Of a DNA stretch of 64,000 nt, positions 1-7,930 are shown one piece after another. Source of the stretch: Bin87 sp965219925 (GTDB lineage: Bacteria; Chloroflexota; Dehalococcoidia; Lucifugimonadales; UBA3495). Under the pieces are notes generated by a model, which saw only the letters and a list, made by a program, of their open reading frames with translations, did not search any database and had not been told where the DNA came from. The stretch covers positions 2,046,001 to 2,110,000 of the forward strand of contig OZ244795.1 of assembly GCA_965219925.1 (NCBI GenBank), written 5' to 3'. The translations under genes and the position numbers were made by a program. How positions within the stretch are numbered: position 1 is the stretch's first letter; every line of letters starts with the position of its first letter.

Positions 1-324
1 GGGCGTAAGGAGATCCACCGGCAGCGGGCTGCCGTCATCGGTTGCTGGGGCTGCCTGGGTTGCCGGGGCTGCCTGGCTAACGCCAAGACCCTCCAGGGCC
101 TTGTTCTCATAAAAATCGGAGGTGAAAAACTTCACCCCCTCATACAGCAGCACCGCCACGATGGCAACCGTGGTGAACACGGACACCATGGCCAAAATAA
201 AAAGCACCAACCTGATAATCTTTTCAAGAAGGTGCTTACTGGAATTGGATGCAGTAAGTGCGTTGCCGGCAGTTGGGCTCCCGCCATCTCCCGGTTTTGC
301 GCCTATTATCTTGACGAAGAGCAA
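1..324 (-). CDS. pstC: Phosphate ABC transporter permease PstC, N-terminal part (runs off the window)
   Basis: The first 108 codons of a minus-strand gene whose 3' end lies outside the window. A soluble head of about 35 residues rich in Gly, Pro, Ala and Ser precedes a membrane segment reading KIIRLVLFILAMVSVFTTVA, then YEGVKFF. This matches the first transmembrane helix and following loop of PstC, the inner-membrane permease of the PstSCAB phosphate importer. I chose the TTG at 324 because AAGGTGAG lies just upstream and the next ATG falls inside the helix. After the helix comes an insertion rich in Ala, Pro, Thr and Gln. The rest of the protein and any pstSAB neighbours cannot be seen. Confidence 0.75.
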   Translation of the reverse strand, partial: MLFVKIIGAKPGDGGSPTAGNALTASNSSKHLLEKIIRLVLFILAMVSVFTTVAIVAVLLYEGVKFFTSDFYENKALEGLGVSQAAPATQAAPATDDGSPLPVDLLTP

Positions 325-546
325 GACAGCTCACCTTCTAGCGGCAGAATACAACGCCGGAATATCGGGTGTGGTGGAGGGCCTTGCGACCCACTACGCT
401 TGTTGCCAGACATTATTATAATAGGTGTGTTCGGGACGATCTGGCAACCCGGAAGATGGGGATAGTAACCATTATTGAAAAAGTGGCATCCGTTGCGAGG
501 ACGTTAACCGACGAAATAAGCCGAAATTCCGAAAAGGGGATCGAAG
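325..546. promoter_or_regulatory. Divergent intergenic region between pstC and an LLM oxidoreductase
   Basis: This 222-bp spacer separates two divergent genes and must carry both promoters. A TTATTATAATA stretch at 413-423 reads as a possible -10 box on either strand. I see no convincing -35 partner and no recognisable PhoB box, so promoter assignment is tentative. Confidence 0.3.
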
Positions 547-1584
547 TTGAGCAAGAAATTGCAATTGAGCGTAGTTGACCAGTCACCGATGCGCGAGGGA
601 AGCACGGCCGGAGTTGCCTTGCGGGAAACAATCCAACTGGCGCAGGCCACCGAAAAAATGGGGTACAACCGCTATTGGGTGGCGGAGCATCACAATTTAC
701 CCAATTTCGCCGGCACGGCCCCGGAAGTTCTGGTGGGCCAGATTGCCGCCAATACACAACGGATCCGGGTCGGTTCCGGCGGTGTGATGTTGTCGCACTA
801 CAGTTCCCTGAAGGTGGCGGAAACCTTCCGGATGCTGGATGCCCTGTACCCCGACCGCATCGACCTTGGAATCGGGCGGGCGCCCGGCAGCGACCAGATC
901 ACTGCCGCCGCGCTGGCCTACCCCAGCATGCCCAAAGACATCAGGCACTTCCCGCAGCAGGTACGGGATGTGGTCAACTTTTTGAATGACTCGCAACCGG
1001 ACGATCACCCGTTCCATGAAATTGCGGCTTCACCCGATGAGCCGGATACCGCGCCACAGGTTTGGTTGCTCGGTTCCCGGTATGAATCGGCGTTTATGGC
1101 GGCGAAGATGGGCTTACCCTTTGCCTACGCTCATTTCTTCGGCATGGGGCCTGATGATGGCCCCCAGATCGTTGAGTCGTATCGCCAGAATTTCGAGGCG
1201 TCGGAGAATCTGGAGCAGCCGCTGGTCAACGTGGGAGTACAGGTTTTGTGTGCTGATACCGAGGAAGAAGCCAGGCGAATTGCGTCCAGCCGCAACCTGG
1301 GACGGCTCCGGTCGGTTACGGGCCGGGCGAAGGGCATACCTTCTCCGGAGTTGGCCTCGGCTTACAAATACCTGGCCAACGAATGGCAATTCATCCAGCA
1401 GTATCAACACAAATGCGTTGACGGCGACCCCGAACAGGTAAAAGCCGGGTTGGAAAAAGTGGCGGAAGACTACCAAACGCCGGACTTGAGCGTGGTCACG
1501 ATCTGCTACAGATTTGAAGACCGGGTGCGGTCCTACGAACTGGTGGCCCGGGCATGTGGCCTGGAACCTTCGCGCCTGGGTTAG
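547..1584 (+). CDS. LLM-class flavin-dependent oxidoreductase (luciferase-like, group 1)
   Basis: A 345-residue protein of the bacterial-luciferase-like monooxygenase superfamily (TIM barrel, FMN- or F420-dependent). The opening LSVVDQSPMREG, the RYWVAEHHNLP block near residue 37 and the RIDLGIGRAPGS block near residue 104 are typical of the 'group 1' proteins related to YhbW. It starts at a TTG with an AAAAGGGGAT ribosome-binding site upstream. The natural substrate is unknown. Members of this superfamily are amplified in SAR202-type Chloroflexota, where a role in oxidising recalcitrant organic matter has been proposed. It stands alone, flanked downstream by repeats. Confidence 0.85.
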   Translation: MSKKLQLSVVDQSPMREGSTAGVALRETIQLAQATEKMGYNRYWVAEHHNLPNFAGTAPEVLVGQIAANTQRIRVGSGGVMLSHYSSLKVAETFRMLDALYPDRIDLGIGRAPGSDQITAAALAYPSMPKDIRHFPQQVRDVVNFLNDSQPDDHPFHEIAASPDEPDTAPQVWLLGSRYESAFMAAKMGLPFAYAHFFGMGPDDGPQIVESYRQNFEASENLEQPLVNVGVQVLCADTEEEARRIASSRNLGRLRSVTGRAKGIPSPELASAYKYLANEWQFIQQYQHKCVDGDPEQVKAGLEKVAEDYQTPDLSVVTICYRFEDRVRSYELVARACGLEPSRLG

Positions 1585-1586
1585 GG

Positions 1587-1940
1587 TGTGTTGACAAATA
1601 CCGTCATTCCCGCGAAAGAACGTCACCCCGTACTTGATACAGGGCGGGAGTCCAGTGGCCTAAGTCGTTAATCCCGGTTCTGATTCTTTCATCATACCCT
1701 CTTTGGACTCCTGCCCCGTATCAAGTACCGGGTGACGTCAGGGCCATTCGGTTGTCATTGCGAGGAGCGCAGCGACGTGGCAATCTCGTTGAGGTTGAGC
1801 ACGCGCCGGGGAACCATCATTGCTACGGCGACGAGATTGCCACGCTGCGCTCGCAATGACATGAGGAAAACCGAAAGGCCCTGGGGGTGACGTTCTTTCG
1901 CAGGAGTGACGGGCTGGTTTGCTAATTGTCAACAGGCTCT
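1587..1940. repeat. Long inverted-repeat element (type D), interrupted by a type B element
   Basis: The outer ends are TGTTGACAA at 1589 and TTGTCAACA at 1926. The arms form a long palindrome: GTCATTCCCGCGAAAGAACG...GTACTTGATAC on the left and GTATCAAGTAC...TTCTTTCGCAGGAGTGACG on the right. The right arm is split at GGGTGACGT by the element at 1739-1883. Removing that insert and one copy of its target duplication restores the palindrome. It has no coding capacity and looks MITE-like. A related element with TGTTGACATTT ends lies at 19964-20113. Confidence 0.75.
1739..1883. mobile_element. Type B MITE-like palindromic element, copy 1
   Basis: Begins CAGGGCCATTCGGTTGTCAT and ends ...AACCGAAAGGCCCTG, giving imperfect terminal inverted repeats. 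It is flanked by GGGTGACGT at 1730-1738 and 1885-1893, a 9-bp target duplication. The interior is one large hairpin with arms GTCATTGCGAGGAGCGCAGC and GCTGCGCTCGCAATGAC around a GTGGCAATCTCGT/ACGAGATTGCCAC stem. Other copies lie at 19799, 32088, 35897 and 49090. Confidence 0.8.
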
Positions 1941-1953
1941 AGGGTTGGTGTAT

Positions 1954-3186
1954 CAGGGCAATCGCGTCTTATCCGAGGAGGACTCTGAGTAGGTAGTCCT
2001 CATCCCATCCGGCGTTGAGCCGTTTGCCCTGGATGCCCACTTTCGGGGTGTGTTCGTTTTTCAACAGGTTATGCCCAATCTGACGCAGGGTGGCCAGGTT
2101 CTGTGGTCCGTGATCCTTGCGCACTCGACACTGGTCTTCCCGAAAGGTTACGTCCAACGTCCAGTGCGGCGAGTTTTCGATGCTCCAGTGGCTTCTGACG
2201 GCAGCCAGCTGTTGTTCCGCTGGGGCCGCCCGGCTGCTGCTGTAGTAGCGGGGCTGGCTGATGCCGCCCGCTCCGGTTTGACGATGGCCCACCACCCTGA
2301 CGGCCGCCTTCGGTTGCGGCCATTGCCCCTGGGGGTTGATGTAGTCCAGGCAGTCTGCCTCCGTGATGACCCAGCATTCCCGCCGTTCCACCCGCCCGTG
2401 TCCCTTGTCCAGGGTCTGGGTATAGTCGTAGGGCACCCCGTCAAAGCCCAATTCTTCCGCCCCCTCGAACCGGTCTCGAATGCCCTCGTACCGCTGACCC
2501 TGGTTCTCCTTCACCGCCAGCACGTAGTTGGCCCCGCCTTCGGTAATCTTCTCGGCGATCTCCCGCTGGCAACCCATGGCGTCGATAGTTACGATGCAGC
2601 CATGCAGGTCCAGCATCTCCAGCAGTTGCGGAATGGCGGTGATCTCATTGGATTTCTCCTCGGTCTTGACCTGGCCCAGGGTCAAGGCATTCTGGGTGGC
2701 CCAGGCGCTGACCATGTGTATGGCGCCCTTGTTCCCAGCCCCATCGTAGGACCGCCGGGCCGTCTTCCCGTCAATCGCCACCACTTCACCCGGCAGCAGT
2801 TCTGCGATGGCCTGGGTCCAGGACACGAAGCAGTTCTGCAACTGCACTGGGTCCAGCCGGGCGAAGACATCGCCCAAGGTGTCGTGGGATGGGATGCCGC
2901 CCGGCAGTTCCAGGAAGGTTTGGAACCATTCCAGCTTGCTTCTGCCGAAGAGTTCGATGTGAACCCAGGAATCGGCCCCGCAGATGGTGGCGCAAATGGC
3001 GATGGCGATGATGTCAACCAGGTTGTGTCGTCGGGTGCGTTCCACCCCTGGATCGTCCAGGTCGTCGAAATGATCGAGAATAGTTCCCTTGGGTGGTTGT
3101 GCCATGCGCATCTGCCTCCACTTCGTTCAACGGATCGTGGCACGTTAGCATATTTCTAAAAATATGATTAAGACGCGATTGCCCTG
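1954..3186 (-). mobile_element. ISAs1-family insertion sequence
   Basis: A 1233-bp element bounded by perfect 18-bp inverted repeats: CAGGGCAATCGCGTCTTA at 1954-1971 and its complement at 3169-3186. It encodes one apparently intact ISAs1 transposase on the minus strand. The flanking decamers GTTGGTGTAT (1944-1953) and GCTGGTGGAT (3187-3196) agree at 8 of 10 positions and may be an aged target duplication. The same end sequence occurs on the 226-bp element at 24321-24546. Confidence 0.9.
1969..3105 (-). CDS. ISAs1-family transposase
   Basis: A full-length transposase of about 378 residues related to the ISAs1 / H-repeat-associated family. It shows the N-terminal segment DPGVERTRRHNLVDIIAIAI, the first catalytic Asp in VAIDGKTARRS, the second in VTIDAMGCQ, the AVKENQ block, and the C-terminal RSHWSIENSPHWTLDVTF region carrying the catalytic Glu. 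I chose the ATG at 3105, which sits nine bases after GGAGG; an in-frame ATG lies two codons upstream. No frameshift or stop is seen, so the element could be active and could act in trans on the short elements sharing its ends. Confidence 0.9.
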   Translation of the reverse strand: MAQPPKGTILDHFDDLDDPGVERTRRHNLVDIIAIAICATICGADSWVHIELFGRSKLEWFQTFLELPGGIPSHDTLGDVFARLDPVQLQNCFVSWTQAIAELLPGEVVAIDGKTARRSYDGAGNKGAIHMVSAWATQNALTLGQVKTEEKSNEITAIPQLLEMLDLHGCIVTIDAMGCQREIAEKITEGGANYVLAVKENQGQRYEGIRDRFEGAEELGFDGVPYDYTQTLDKGHGRVERRECWVITEADCLDYINPQGQWPQPKAAVRVVGHRQTGAGGISQPRYYSSSRAAPAEQQLAAVRSHWSIENSPHWTLDVTFREDQCRVRKDHGPQNLATLRQIGHNLLKNEHTPKVGIQGKRLNAGWDEDYLLRVLLG

Positions 3187-3206
3187 GCTGGTGGATCCGG
3201 GTTAGC

Positions 3207-3239
3207 AAAAAAGGGCAACAGTCGTTAAACTGTCGCCCC
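3207..3239 (-). terminator. Rho-independent terminator of the HAD dehalogenase gene
   Basis: Read on the minus strand: GGGCGACAGT, a six-base loop, ACTGTTGCCC (one G-U pair) and then a run of six T. It lies just downstream of the minus-strand gene ending at 3273. Confidence 0.8.
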
Positions 3240-3272
3240 TGTCATCGCCAAGTTAGCGTAGTGGTTGGAAAC

Positions 3273-3998
3273 CTATGCCCCCAGCTTTGCGGCCAGGTCA
3301 ACGAAGCTATCGGCTACCACGTTGAACGACGGATCGGGAGTCGGATCGGGCGTGCGGTCGGGGCCATGTTCCCGGGGTCTGGGAACGAAGGCGGTGCGCA
3401 AGCCAACTTTGGCCGAGGCCAGGAGGTCTCCCTGGTGGGCGGCCACCATCATCACCTGCTCGGGTTTTAGGCCCAGGAGTTTCACGGCGGTGCCGTAGCT
3501 TTCCGGGTCGGGCTTGTAATGATGAGCAACTTCTGCGCCCAGGATGCAGTCCCAGGGCATACCGCCGTTCTTGGCCATGTTGGTCATGAGGGCGATGTTG
3601 CCGTTGGACATGGGTGCGATGATGAATTTGGACTTGAGCCGGTACAGGCCGGGCACGGTGTCCGACCAGGGCTGGAGGTGGTGCCAGAAATAGGTGACTT
3701 CCATCTTTTCGTCGTCGCTGAAACCGGAGATTTCAAACTCATCGAGAACGTCGTCCAGCGACATGCGGTGCAGTGCGTCCAGGTTGGTCCAGGGAAGTTC
3801 ACCGTTGCGAACCTTGTCCATGTACGGGCGATATTTACCGCGCCACGCGTCGGCGAAGGACCCCCAATCCCTCTCGATTCCCTTGATACGGCCCATGTTT
3901 TTGCACTGGGCGATGATGCTGGATCGCCAGTCCACTACCGTACCGAAAACGTCGAAGATGCAGGCCCTGACGTCAAGTCCCAATGCTTCGTTTGCCAT
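3273..3998 (-). CDS. Haloacid dehalogenase, type II (HAD superfamily)
   Basis: A 241-residue L-2-haloacid-dehalogenase-like protein. The nucleophile motif is ACIFDVFGTVVDWRSS near residue 11, where the Asp attacks the C-halogen carbon. MSNGN carries the motif II Ser, and HYKPDPESYG carries the motif III Lys. Type II enzymes hydrolyse short-chain 2-haloacids to 2-hydroxyacids, but close paralogues act on other substrates, so the activity is inferred from family. The ATG at 3998 is preceded by GGGAGG. An upstream in-frame ATG at 4082 lacks a ribosome-binding site and would add a non-conserved tail. Confidence 0.85.
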   Translation of the reverse strand: MANEALGLDVRACIFDVFGTVVDWRSSIIAQCKNMGRIKGIERDWGSFADAWRGKYRPYMDKVRNGELPWTNLDALHRMSLDDVLDEFEISGFSDDEKMEVTYFWHHLQPWSDTVPGLYRLKSKFIIAPMSNGNIALMTNMAKNGGMPWDCILGAEVAHHYKPDPESYGTAVKLLGLKPEQVMMVAAHQGDLLASAKVGLRTAFVPRPREHGPDRTPDPTPDPSFNVVADSFVDLAAKLGA

Positions 3999-4127
3999 TT
4001 TTCGAGCCTCCCTCTGTGGCTGTTGGGTCAACCGTGCGACGCCGGTTGGAGAGAATATCCTAGCATATGGCGCCGCTGGCATCGCTATTGGCAGTCGGGC
4101 TGCTGCGACGACCGGTAACCAGGTGGG

Positions 4128-4865
4128 TCACCGTCCGGCGATGTCCAGGAGAATCGTTGCCAACTCCTGCGGCGTGGTAACCATGGGGTCATGCCCCGTG
4201 TCGATGCGGTGCACCGGCCAACCGGAGGCGGTGGCCTGCTCAGCCACTGCCTCGAACCCGGATTCGCTGCACAGGATGAACTCGCGGCGCAGGTTGTTGG
4301 CGTCAGGGTTGCCCGTGCGCACCGGTTGGGAGAACGTGAGTGTTGGCTGCGGCGATAATCGAGGCAGCATAAACGCCTGGTCGCCCGGGTCGGTGATGGA
4401 CCAACGATCGGCTATTTCTTCCGCCGTGGTTGGGGACGCCATGAATGGTTCACCGCTGTCAATGTAATTGCGGATGCGGGCCACGAATGCCGGACCGCGA
4501 ACGGTTTCCAACTGGTCCACCATGGCTTCGCCGTCGGCGGGCACCACGCCGTTGACATAAACCAGCGCGGCAATCCGTTGCGGGTGGTGTTCGGCAACGC
4601 CGGTTATCACCATGCCGGCGTAGGCGTGGGCTACCAGGATGGCGTCGGTCAAATCGGCAGAATCCAGGAGTTGTCCAATGTCCCTGATGTGCAGGTCGAG
4701 GTTGAGCAGCGCCGGCGGCATGAGGGGAGCCAGGTGCGCCCGGTCGCCGAGGCCGGTTAAACTGGGTGTGTAAACCGTGTGCCCGGCCTGTTGCAGCAGG
4801 GGCGCTACTTTCCACCAGCACCAACCGCCGTGCCAGGCTCCGTGGAGGAGTACGAATGTTGCCAT
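4128..4865 (-). CDS. Alpha/beta hydrolase, EstC/hydroxynitrile-lyase-like, lacking the nucleophilic Ser
   Basis: A 245-residue alpha/beta-hydrolase of the pheophorbidase/salicylate-esterase/hydroxynitrile-lyase type. The oxyanion-hole motif FVLLHGAWHGGWCW is at residues 4-17 and the late catalytic-His region reads RIDTGHDPMVTTP. At the nucleophile elbow, usually GHSYGG, the sequence is AHAYAG at residues 79-84, so the Ser position (81) holds Ala (codon GCC). This argues against ordinary ester hydrolysis and suggests lyase-type, altered or lost activity. The gene lies 20 bp downstream of a zinc alcohol dehydrogenase on the same strand, so the two may be co-transcribed. Confidence 0.8.
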   Translation of the reverse strand: MATFVLLHGAWHGGWCWWKVAPLLQQAGHTVYTPSLTGLGDRAHLAPLMPPALLNLDLHIRDIGQLLDSADLTDAILVAHAYAGMVITGVAEHHPQRIAALVYVNGVVPADGEAMVDQLETVRGPAFVARIRNYIDSGEPFMASPTTAEEIADRWSITDPGDQAFMLPRLSPQPTLTFSQPVRTGNPDANNLRREFILCSESGFEAVAEQATASGWPVHRIDTGHDPMVTTPQELATILLDIAGR

Positions 4866-4885
4866 GCTTTTCGGTACCTCTGCCC

Positions 4886-5974
4886 CTACATCACCACGAC
4901 GGACCGCAGAACTTCTCCGCGACCCATGCGTTCAAACGCTGTTTCCACGTCGTTGATGGTGATGCGTTCGCTCACGAAACCGTCCAGGTCGAGCCGGCCC
5001 TGGAGATACAGGTCGATCAACATCGGAAAATCCCGGGTGGGCAGGCAGTCGCCGTACCACGAGGATTTGAGAGAGCCGCCGCGTCCGAACACCTCAATCA
5101 GCGGGAGTTCGATTTTCATGGTTGGGTCGGGTACACCGACCAGCACCACCGTTCCGGCGTGGTCGCGGGCGTAAAATGCCTGCTCATACGTAGCAGGATT
5201 CCCAACGGCCTCGATCGCCACGTTAACCCCGTTCCCGTCGGTGAGTTCGCGGATGGCGTCTACGGCGTCGGTGTGAGTGGAGTTTATGGTGTGGGTGGCT
5301 CCGAACTTTCTGGCCCATTCCAGCTTGCGGTCGTCGATGTCCACCGCGATGATGGTGTGTGCGCCGGCCAGGCTCGCTCCGGCGACAGCGGCATTGCCCA
5401 CGCCGCCGCATCCTATGACGGCGACGGAATCTCCTCGTGATACCCCGCCGGTGTTGATTGCTGCTCCCAGACCGGCCATGATGCCGCAGCCGATCAGCCC
5501 GGCAGCCAGGGGACTGGCGGCTGGATCCACCTTGACGGCCTGGAGGGCATCAACCAGCGTGAGCTCGCAGAACGCTCCGATGCCCAGAGCCGGAGACAAT
5601 GGCGAGCCGTTTGCCAGCGTCATCTTCTGCTGGGCATTGCGGCTGGCGAAACAGTACCAGGGACGACCCCGCCGGCACGACCGGCACATCCCGCAGGGAG
5701 CGCGCCAGGCCAGGATAACGAAGTCTCCGGGCTGCACGTTGGTCACGCCGGCGCCGATTTTATCAACGATGCCGGCTGCCTCGTGCCCCAACAAGAAGGG
5801 AAACTCGTCGTTGATCGCGCCTTCGCGATAATGCAGGTCCGTGTGGCAAACGCCGCAAGCCTGAACTCGCACCAACGCTTCACCCTCGCCGGGGTCTGGA
5901 ACCAGGATCAGGACCAGCTCGACCGGAGCGCCTTGAGATCGCGAAATGACGCCTAGCACTTCATTCACTGCCAT
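4886..5974 (-). CDS. Zinc alcohol dehydrogenase, S-(hydroxymethyl)mycothiol dehydrogenase type
   Basis: A 362-residue class III-like zinc dehydrogenase. Catalytic zinc ligands are seen in ACGVCHTD (Cys40) and GHEAAG (His64, Glu65). The structural zinc site is CGMCRSCRRGRPWYC (Cys94, 97, 100, 108). The Rossmann motif is VIGCGGVGNAA. Segments such as HTDLHYREGAINDEFPFLLG, GRPWYCF and MAGLGAAINTGGVSRGDSVA are those I associate with actinobacterial mycothiol-dependent formaldehyde dehydrogenase. Mycothiol is not expected in Chloroflexota, so either the gene was acquired from Actinobacteria or another carrier is used. Likely role: NAD-linked oxidation of formaldehyde adducts or short alcohols. Confidence 0.85.
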   Translation of the reverse strand: MAVNEVLGVISRSQGAPVELVLILVPDPGEGEALVRVQACGVCHTDLHYREGAINDEFPFLLGHEAAGIVDKIGAGVTNVQPGDFVILAWRAPCGMCRSCRRGRPWYCFASRNAQQKMTLANGSPLSPALGIGAFCELTLVDALQAVKVDPAASPLAAGLIGCGIMAGLGAAINTGGVSRGDSVAVIGCGGVGNAAVAGASLAGAHTIIAVDIDDRKLEWARKFGATHTINSTHTDAVDAIRELTDGNGVNVAIEAVGNPATYEQAFYARDHAGTVVLVGVPDPTMKIELPLIEVFGRGGSLKSSWYGDCLPTRDFPMLIDLYLQGRLDLDGFVSERITINDVETAFERMGRGEVLRSVVVM

Positions 5975-6022
5975 GTGATTTCCTCCGAACCGGCCGCACC
6001 AAGCCGCCGACGCTACTCACGG

Positions 6023-6028
6023 TATAAT
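6023..6028 (+). promoter_or_regulatory. Candidate -10 box of the nucleoside hydrolase gene
   Basis: A perfect TATAAT in the 123-bp divergent spacer, 70 bp before the start codon at 6098. No clear -35 box is seen. Confidence 0.4.
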
Positions 6029-6097
6029 GCCCGAACCGGTTACTGACGTCAAAACCGGATTGCCTGGCCGGATCGTCTGGATTGAGGGTGGCCGAAT

Positions 6098-7072
6098 ATG
6101 CCGACGCGCGTGATCATCGACGCTGACCCCGGTGTGGACGACACTGCTGCAATCCTGCTGGCGCTGGCCAGCCCGGAGTTGGAGATCGAAGCCGTAACCG
6201 CCATCTACGGCAATGGCTCGATGGCCCAGTGCGCTGCCAACGCCCGGCGGATTCTGGCCGTCGCTGGCCGCAGCGACATACCGGTGTATCCGGGGGCTGC
6301 CGGTCCGTTGCTGCGCAGCCACACTGCGGGTTGGGCCGCGCACATCCACGGCGACGACGCTCTGGGCGGAGAGGGAGTGCGCATAGATTCGGCGGACACA
6401 GTGGATGCTCCGGTGGGCAACCGGGCGGCGGTAGAAATTGCCCGGCGGGTCCTGGAATCTCCCGGTGACATCACTGTACTGGCCCTCGGTCGTATGACCA
6501 ATCTGGCGTTGGCTCTGCGCATCGCGCCCGAAATCGCGAATGCGTTGGCCGGTGTGATGGTAATGGGCGGAGCAGTTCGGGTGCCGGGTAACGTGTCGCC
6601 GGTGGCAACGGCAAACCTTTATGAAGACCCCGAATCGGCGGCGATTCTCTACGACTCGGGGGTGGCAATCGTGCAGGTGGGGCTGGATGTTTGCGATCGT
6701 TGCGGGTTTTCAGACTCCCAATTGCAGCAACTGAGCCAGTCAGAAGCTCCCGCCGTGCAGCTTCTGGTGCGGGCCACCGGGTTTATCCAGCAGGCGTATC
6801 GCCGGATGGGTCGGTTCGCTCGCGGAGAGGCGGCGCGGTACAACGACGTGCCGGCAGTTGCGTACGCGGTAGATCCCGGATTGATGCAATCGACTTTGCT
6901 GCCGGTTTCGATTGATACGGCCAGCGATCTCACTCGCGGGCAAACGGTTGTCGACTGGCACGGTATGACTGGCCGAGCGCCCAATGCGGACGTTTGCCTG
7001 GAGGTGGACGCGGCGCGGCTCACCGAGATGGTGGTGGAGCGGTTGATAAATCACGACTGGCCCATATATTGA
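6098..7072 (+). CDS. Inosine/uridine-preferring nucleoside hydrolase
   Basis: A 324-residue nucleoside hydrolase of the IunH family, which cleaves ribonucleosides to base and ribose. The calcium-binding signature DADPGVDD is at residues 9-16. Further conserved segments are ITVLALGRMTNLALAL, VMGGAVRVPGNVSPVATANLYEDPESAAI and VAYAVDPGL (the late catalytic Asp). Length and motif order fit the family. It stands alone on the plus strand and ends in a terminator shared with the convergent peroxiredoxin gene. Likely role: salvage of purine or pyrimidine nucleosides. Confidence 0.93.
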   Translation: MPTRVIIDADPGVDDTAAILLALASPELEIEAVTAIYGNGSMAQCAANARRILAVAGRSDIPVYPGAAGPLLRSHTAGWAAHIHGDDALGGEGVRIDSADTVDAPVGNRAAVEIARRVLESPGDITVLALGRMTNLALALRIAPEIANALAGVMVMGGAVRVPGNVSPVATANLYEDPESAAILYDSGVAIVQVGLDVCDRCGFSDSQLQQLSQSEAPAVQLLVRATGFIQQAYRRMGRFARGEAARYNDVPAVAYAVDPGLMQSTLLPVSIDTASDLTRGQTVVDWHGMTGRAPNADVCLEVDAARLTEMVVERLINHDWPIY

Positions 7073-7086
7073 ACAGCCCGCACATG

Positions 7087-7118
7087 AAAAGCCCCGCACA
7101 AAATCGAGCGGGGCTTTT
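7087..7118. terminator. Bidirectional terminator
   Basis: AAAAGCCCCGC, a 10-base loop, then GCGGGGCTTTT. It lies between the convergent nucleoside hydrolase and peroxiredoxin genes and has T-runs on both strands. Confidence 0.9.
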
Positions 7119-7143
7119 CGCCGTAGCAATTGGTATCGGCCGG

Positions 7144-7617
7144 TTACGAGAGGGCTGCCACTGCTGCCTGTACCTCGGCGTAATCGGGTTCGACGCCGGG
7201 GCTTTCCGAAACCCAGTGATAGCGAACCACACCGTCCTTGTCGATGATGGTCACGGCCCGTTTGGCGGCCACGTAACCCTGCATTCCGGCCAGACCGGGC
7301 AGCGCCACGTCATAGGCGTTGACGACCTCGCGGTTGTAGTCGCTCAAGAAGGTGTAATTCACATTGTTGGCAGCCTTCCAGGCCGACTGGGCGAAGGGAG
7401 GGTCAACGGTGATGCCGATAACCTCGGCATTCATTGAGCTGAACTGGTCGATGCGGTCGCGAAGGGCGCACATTTCGGTGGTGCAAACGCCGGTGAACGC
7501 ACCCGGGAAGAATGCGAGAACCACATTTTTACCCCGATATTCGCTGAGGCTGCGTTGCTGCTGGGGGGTTTCATGCAGCGTGAAATCTGGGGCGGCTTGT
7601 CCTACGGTTATGGCCAT
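7144..7617 (-). CDS. Peroxiredoxin (AhpE/BCP-like)
   Basis: A 157-residue thioredoxin-fold peroxidase that reduces hydroperoxides. After APDFTLHET comes VVLAFFPGAFTGVCTTEMC, in which the Cys of the VCTTE motif is the peroxidatic residue; a second Cys lies five residues on. The C-terminus has the usual YHWVSESPGVEPDY region. The start at 7617 has a strong AGGAGG site nine bases upstream; upstream in-frame sequence lacks family similarity. It is probably reduced by a thioredoxin-like partner. It stands alone, between a terminator and the divergent gamma-glutamyltransferase gene. Confidence 0.92.
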   Translation of the reverse strand: MAITVGQAAPDFTLHETPQQQRSLSEYRGKNVVLAFFPGAFTGVCTTEMCALRDRIDQFSSMNAEVIGITVDPPFAQSAWKAANNVNYTFLSDYNREVVNAYDVALPGLAGMQGYVAAKRAVTIIDKDGVVRYHWVSESPGVEPDYAEVQAAVAALS

Positions 7618-7930
7618 CGAGGAACCTCCTGGTGGCATTGGCGAATCGGGCAGTGACGGTTTTCTGGTCGCGATATACGTCCCGGCAATAGCAGGCGTTC
7701 GGGGTATATTATCACACGCCGGCCCTTGGGCCGGGTTACGGTCGCGCAACCAAGTGGGGCCAGGCGCACGCCGGATGACGGCGTGTTCCATTGCCCATCG
7801 AATCTGCTTGTCAGATAGCCCGCGGGCCTTCCGGGTGCGTCTGGAACAGGCTCATGCTAAACTGGCCGCCATCGTTACGAGCGCATATTCAGGGGCGAAT
7901 ATCCGGAACGTCCAGCCTGGAGCGGAAACA

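Noticed and set aside
2050..3159. A 369-codon open frame on the plus strand
   Set aside because: It lies entirely antisense to the ISAs1 transposase, whose motifs are intact. Its translation shows no recognisable domain; it is a by-product of GC-rich codon use.
7364..7930. A 189-codon N-terminal extension of the gamma-glutamyltransferase frame
   Set aside because: It overlaps the opposite-strand peroxiredoxin gene and its leader, and has no similarity to the transferase family. The ATG at 7931 gives the normal start.
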